From JANWJE01 sp044326545 (GTDB taxonomy: Bacteria > Chlamydiota > Chlamydiia > Chlamydiales > Parachlamydiaceae), in assembly GCA_044326545.1 (NCBI GenBank), contig JBIRBM010000003.1, positions 131,041 to 195,040 of the forward strand: DNA of 64,000 nucleotides, in the 5' to 3' direction. Shown piece by piece: positions 61,412 to 64,000 of this stretch; position 1 is the stretch's first letter; every line of letters begins with the position of its first letter. The position numbers were made by a program, and so were the translations under genes. Under the pieces are notes generated by a model, which was not told where the DNA came from, searched no databases, and saw nothing but the letters and a program-made list of their open reading frames with translations.

Positions 61412-61487
61412 AGACTCATTCAAGCTCAAACAAGCTCAAAGTGCGAATTTTGGCTGCGCCAAAGCCATCGGGTTTGATAGATCCTTT
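61412..61487. repeat. Family C dispersed repeat
   Basis: ACTCATTCAAGCTCAAACAAGC...GCGAATTTTGGCTGCGCCAAAGCC...GGTTTGATAGATCC. Related in inverted orientation to 11627-11688 and, partially, to 11797-11820 and 45345-45423. A short internal hairpin TTTGGC-TGC-GCCAAA is present. Confidence 0.65.
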
Positions 61488-61525
61488 ATGACCCCATATA
61501 CACAATTTATTTAATATCACCTGTA

Positions 61526-61582
61526 CAGCGATTAGGAGTGTTTTTATTTTTTTTCAAAAATTAAAAATACTCCTAATCGCTG
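61526..61582. promoter_or_regulatory. Long inverted repeat in the divergent control region
   Basis: CAGCGATTAGGAGT (61526-61539) is exactly mirrored by ACTCCTAATCGCTG (61569-61582). The arms continue inwards through A/T runs to about 25 bases each with two mismatches. It could be a terminator (long T-run follows the left arm) or an operator site for divergent genes. A T-run after the right arm is lacking on the plus strand. Confidence 0.6.
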
Positions 61583-61669
61583 GATGTTACATCATTTTTT
61601 ATTTACTTTAATTAAAAATTGCGGATAATTAATTTTTAAATTTTATTATTTTTAAAACTTTAGGTTTTT

Positions 61670-63481
61670 ATGAATAATCTTTCAATCAATCCAAATCAAA
61701 TTCCAAATGCTTCTCAAAACAGTTTTGGAATTAATCTCTCTCGAGAATCTTCTGATATTTTACAGGGATTGAAGAAAATTAATACTGGATATTTTTTTAG
61801 TCAAGATAAAGGACTCATAAGGAAACTGAAAGTCGTTAATTCTGTAGAACTGACTAAGATTTTAAAGTGCTTTTTTATGGAAATGGTAAAGGAAGATCGC
61901 ATTACAGATCCTGTTAAATTTTTAGATCGACTAGCTACTGTCATTCCTCTTGCAAAGATGCAGAAAGCGGTTAAAGACGATATTCCAGATGCTTTAAAAG
62001 AAGCTAAAGACATGTTTGCTGAAGCAAAACTATATCTTCAGATGTCCCGTGAAAATACGCCTTCAAGCATTCGAACACGTATTTCATCGATTTTAGATGG
62101 AGTAATTTCAGTCATAGAGAGCATCATCACAGCTTTTGGTATAGGAGATTTTTTTAAACCAGCAGAAAGCGACCTTCATGCTGATTGTAAGTCTCAAAAA
62201 ATTATGATGTTGCTTAGCCTTTTTAGCATGATTACCACAATGATACTTCCTATTTTAGGTGCTGCTACAGGTGGATTAATCATTGGTGGAACTCTTCTTG
62301 GTATTGCTGCACTTAGTGCAATCTGGCCTTTTATCAAACCAAAAACAACCCATCTTCCAGCTAATGCTGAAAACTGGACAAAGCAAGTTCAAAGTGGTGG
62401 TTTGGTGGCTCAAGGAAGAAAAGAATCTTTAGACGAAATTGCCAATATTCTTAAGATGAATCGTCATGCCATTTTAGTTGGTCCTTCAAGAGTTGGAAAA
62501 AGTCTTACAGCAAAAGCTTTTGTTCAAGCCATCGAAAGAGGTGATTATCCAGAACTCAAAGGAAAATTTGTTTTCCGTATCAATACAACAGATATCGTAG
62601 GACAACAAGCTTCTTTTTTAGGCGGCGGAAATAATATCTTAAATAAGATCAGCGTAGCAATGGGACGCCATCGTGATGATATTATATTAGTCTTTGATGA
62701 AATTCACATGGCTTGTAAAAACAATGAAAAAATTGCCGATCAGCTTAAAACATTTTTAGATGAAGGTGGAGAATTTCCACATGTAATAGGTATTACAACA
62801 GAAGAAGAGTATGACAAGCACGTAAAAGATAACAACGCTTTTTCTCTTCGTTTTGACCCAGTGAATATTGAAAATACAAGTCAAGACGAGACGTTGAAAA
62901 TTTTGAGCGATACCTTATTAAGAAGTCGTTGTAAACCTCTTATAAAAGATGGTGCTCTAGATCAACTCTACAAAAAATCATGTGAAGTTGCAAATGCTCC
63001 GCAACCAGCGACTTCTCTAAAACTTTTGAAACGTTGTATTAATCGAACCGAAAAAACACAAAAATCACCGACAGAGAAAAAAATCATTGAGATTTCAAAT
63101 AAAATTTTATCTTTAAGATCCCAAGCAGCTGTAAGCCGTGGTAGAAAAAAAGATTCAAAAGTACAGATCGCTGATCTTGAGAAGAAATTGAACGAGCTGC
63201 AAGAAACCTTGTCAAAAGAAAAAACCGAATTAGATAGATTGTTCAAAACAAAAGATTTATTGAATCGTGTTACAAAAGAAACTTATTCATCTGTTGTTAA
63301 GATATCTGCAATTACCCAGAAAAAATTAAACTCGAAAGGCGAAAAACAATTAAAAATATTTCTATTGCTTCATGAGTTTCTTGGTAAATCATTAGAGTCG
63401 CATATTACTGAAAAATCTCAAAGCCTAGGCATTAAAGCTGTGATTGATGAAGATCTCATAGAAGCTGTCGCTAGCGAGTAA
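61670..63481 (+). CDS. Inc-like bilobed membrane protein with ClpB-like AAA+ domain
   Basis: 603 residues. Residues 1-170 are soluble and helical. Residues about 176-222 form a double hydrophobic hairpin (MMLLSLFSMITTMILPIL, then GLIIGGTLLGIAALSAIWPF) like chlamydial inclusion-membrane proteins. Next is an AAA+ module like the first one of ClpA/ClpB: GRKESLDEIANILKMNRHA, Walker A GPSRVGKS (near 270), IVGQQASFLGG, Walker B LVFDEIH (near 343), LDEGGEFPHVIGITTEEEYD and sensor-like SLRFDPV. A coiled coil (about 460-525) and a helical tail end the protein. No signal peptide. Probably targets a membrane, with an ATP-driven remodelling activity; function inferred. Confidence 0.75.
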   Translation: MNNLSINPNQIPNASQNSFGINLSRESSDILQGLKKINTGYFFSQDKGLIRKLKVVNSVELTKILKCFFMEMVKEDRITDPVKFLDRLATVIPLAKMQKAVKDDIPDALKEAKDMFAEAKLYLQMSRENTPSSIRTRISSILDGVISVIESIITAFGIGDFFKPAESDLHADCKSQKIMMLLSLFSMITTMILPILGAATGGLIIGGTLLGIAALSAIWPFIKPKTTHLPANAENWTKQVQSGGLVAQGRKESLDEIANILKMNRHAILVGPSRVGKSLTAKAFVQAIERGDYPELKGKFVFRINTTDIVGQQASFLGGGNNILNKISVAMGRHRDDIILVFDEIHMACKNNEKIADQLKTFLDEGGEFPHVIGITTEEEYDKHVKDNNAFSLRFDPVNIENTSQDETLKILSDTLLRSRCKPLIKDGALDQLYKKSCEVANAPQPATSLKLLKRCINRTEKTQKSPTEKKIIEISNKILSLRSQAAVSRGRKKDSKVQIADLEKKLNELQETLSKEKTELDRLFKTKDLLNRVTKETYSSVVKISAITQKKLNSKGEKQLKIFLLLHEFLGKSLESHITEKSQSLGIKAVIDEDLIEAVASE

Positions 63482-63583
63482 TTTTTTTGTTTCTTTTTTC
63501 GATTTTCAATGACCTTATTGCATAAATCCTCGTAGGTTATTTTGAGAATTTTCAAGAAAAAAGTGGATCAAAATTCTAAAGAA

Positions 63584-63797
63584 AAGGAGGCTCCAGCGGT
63601 TTACTAAAACCTTAGCAGAGGAGCCTCATATGAAAAAACATCGAATCAGAAACTGGTCGAAGTATAGCAGATCACTCATTCAACGCGGAAGCATAAATTT
63701 TTGGTACTCCGAAGCTATCAATAAGCGGAGAAATACCCACGACACATGGGAAAAAAAGCGTTTTCAAGAATATTCTGACAATACAATCCTCTGGGCC
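63584..63797 (+). pseudogene. IS5-family (IS903-like) transposase, N-terminal fragment with left end
   Basis: From ATG 63630 the sequence MKKHRIRNWSKYSRSLIQRG then INFWYSEAINKRR, FQEYSDNTILWALK resembles the N-terminus of IS903-type transposases (RNW-YN-SLVQRGSI-FW, YSD--I--ALLLK). It breaks off near 63797, where it becomes the reverse strand of another gene. The DDE catalytic region is missing. Upstream, GAGGCTCC (63587-63594) pairs with GGAGCCTC (63619-63626), a hairpin probably belonging to the IS left end. Not functional. Confidence 0.7.
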
Positions 63798-64000
63798 TTA
63801 AAGAATAATAAGAGAGGCAGTAAAAGCGATAGATCCGCCTATGACAGAACCTGCTAAACCACCAAAAATAAATCCAATCGGAATTTGGAACGCACCATCA
63901 CCTGGTTTAACGCAACTTTGACCCACTTGAACTCCTTTAGAAGCCCCATACACCCCTCCAATTAGAGATCCAAGAGTCGCAATGATTCCAGTCGCAAATA
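63798..64000 (-). CDS. Glycine-rich membrane protein, C-terminal part, cut by window edge
   Basis: 66 codons on the minus strand ending at a TAA at 63798-63800. The encoded part reads TGIIATLGSLIGGVYGASKGV, then QVGQSCVKPGDGAFQIPI and GFIFGGLAGSVIGGSIAFTA, two glycine-zipper-like hydrophobic stretches with GxxxG spacing separated by a short polar loop. This is typical of small membrane or inclusion-type proteins. The transposase fragment abuts its stop region, so the 3' end may have been changed by the insertion. The upstream part is outside the window. Confidence 0.6.
   Translation of the reverse strand, partial: FATGIIATLGSLIGGVYGASKGVQVGQSCVKPGDGAFQIPIGFIFGGLAGSVIGGSIAFTASLIIL

Larger units (their letters stand above)
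61167..61669. other. Intergenic region between export operon and AAA+ gene (503 bp)
   Basis: No gene supported. Holds a family A half-repeat (ATTCACCTTATGCACC near 61244), a family C repeat (61412-61487) and the hairpin at 61526-61582. It must carry divergent promoters; the AT-rich stretch 61590-61665 before the AAA+ gene lacks a clear ribosome-binding site (TTTAGGTTTTT precedes ATG). Confidence 0.5.

Overview
The window looks like the chromosome of an environmental (Parachlamydia-like) member of the Chlamydiae, an obligate endosymbiont of amoebae or similar hosts. The support is gene order and family content: kdsB-pyrG-ruvX, the ftsH/tilS/GYF block beside a divergent lptF-lptG pair, PPi-dependent phosphofructokinase next to an alpha/beta hydrolase, DhnA-type aldolase, a KDO transferase, and many secreted or membrane proteins without recognisable bacterial relatives. 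The sequence is AT-rich, codes on both strands, and has repeat-filled intergenic gaps. Genus assignment is not possible from the sequence alone.

Layout. 1-14.1 kb is mostly core: an edge-truncated copper-type P-ATPase, peptide deformylase, one orphan membrane protein, tpiA-secG, a Zn/Cd-type P-ATPase, ftsH, tilS, a GYF-domain tail-anchored protein and lptF-lptG. 14.2-29.8 kb mixes a MurF-alanine racemase fusion, an M32 carboxypeptidase, MscS, tRNA-Ser, a Fic-like remnant and several lineage-specific proteins (an ankyrin-like 934-residue protein, a YihY membrane protein, a compact ABC exporter, a secreted kinase-like protein). 29.8-34.6 kb holds a Dus enzyme followed by four exported proteins, including a serine hydrolase and a caspase-fold protease. 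34.7-45.3 kb is carbon metabolism (pfp, DhnA aldolase, HAD phosphatase, ROK sugar kinase, HPr) interleaved with host-association candidates. 45.3-47.0 kb is a decayed patch (TnpB relic, nonsense-interrupted exported gene) beside two tRNAs with CAU anticodons. 47.1-51.7 kb is waaA and the kdsB-pyrG-ruvX run, which supply and activate KDO and make CTP.

The most distinctive region is 51.7-61.2 kb, a minus-strand gene run that looks like one operon: a shortened outer-membrane-factor-like protein, a HlyD-type adaptor, a C39-peptidase ABC transporter, a second ABC transporter, a second HlyD adaptor, a Ser/Thr (pseudo)kinase with an N-terminal helical-bundle domain and C-terminal Sel1 repeats, and a small protein with a Gly-Gly motif. 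The transporter part matches the NHLM-type (leader-peptide-cleaving) export architecture. Facing it across a 503-base intergenic region with a long hairpin is a protein joining an Inc-like hydrophobic hairpin to a ClpB-like AAA+ domain. The right edge has an IS5-type transposase fragment lying against the 3' end of a glycine-rich membrane gene.

Several families of short inverted or dispersed repeats occupy the intergenic gaps. All family names come from motifs read by eye. No database search was run.
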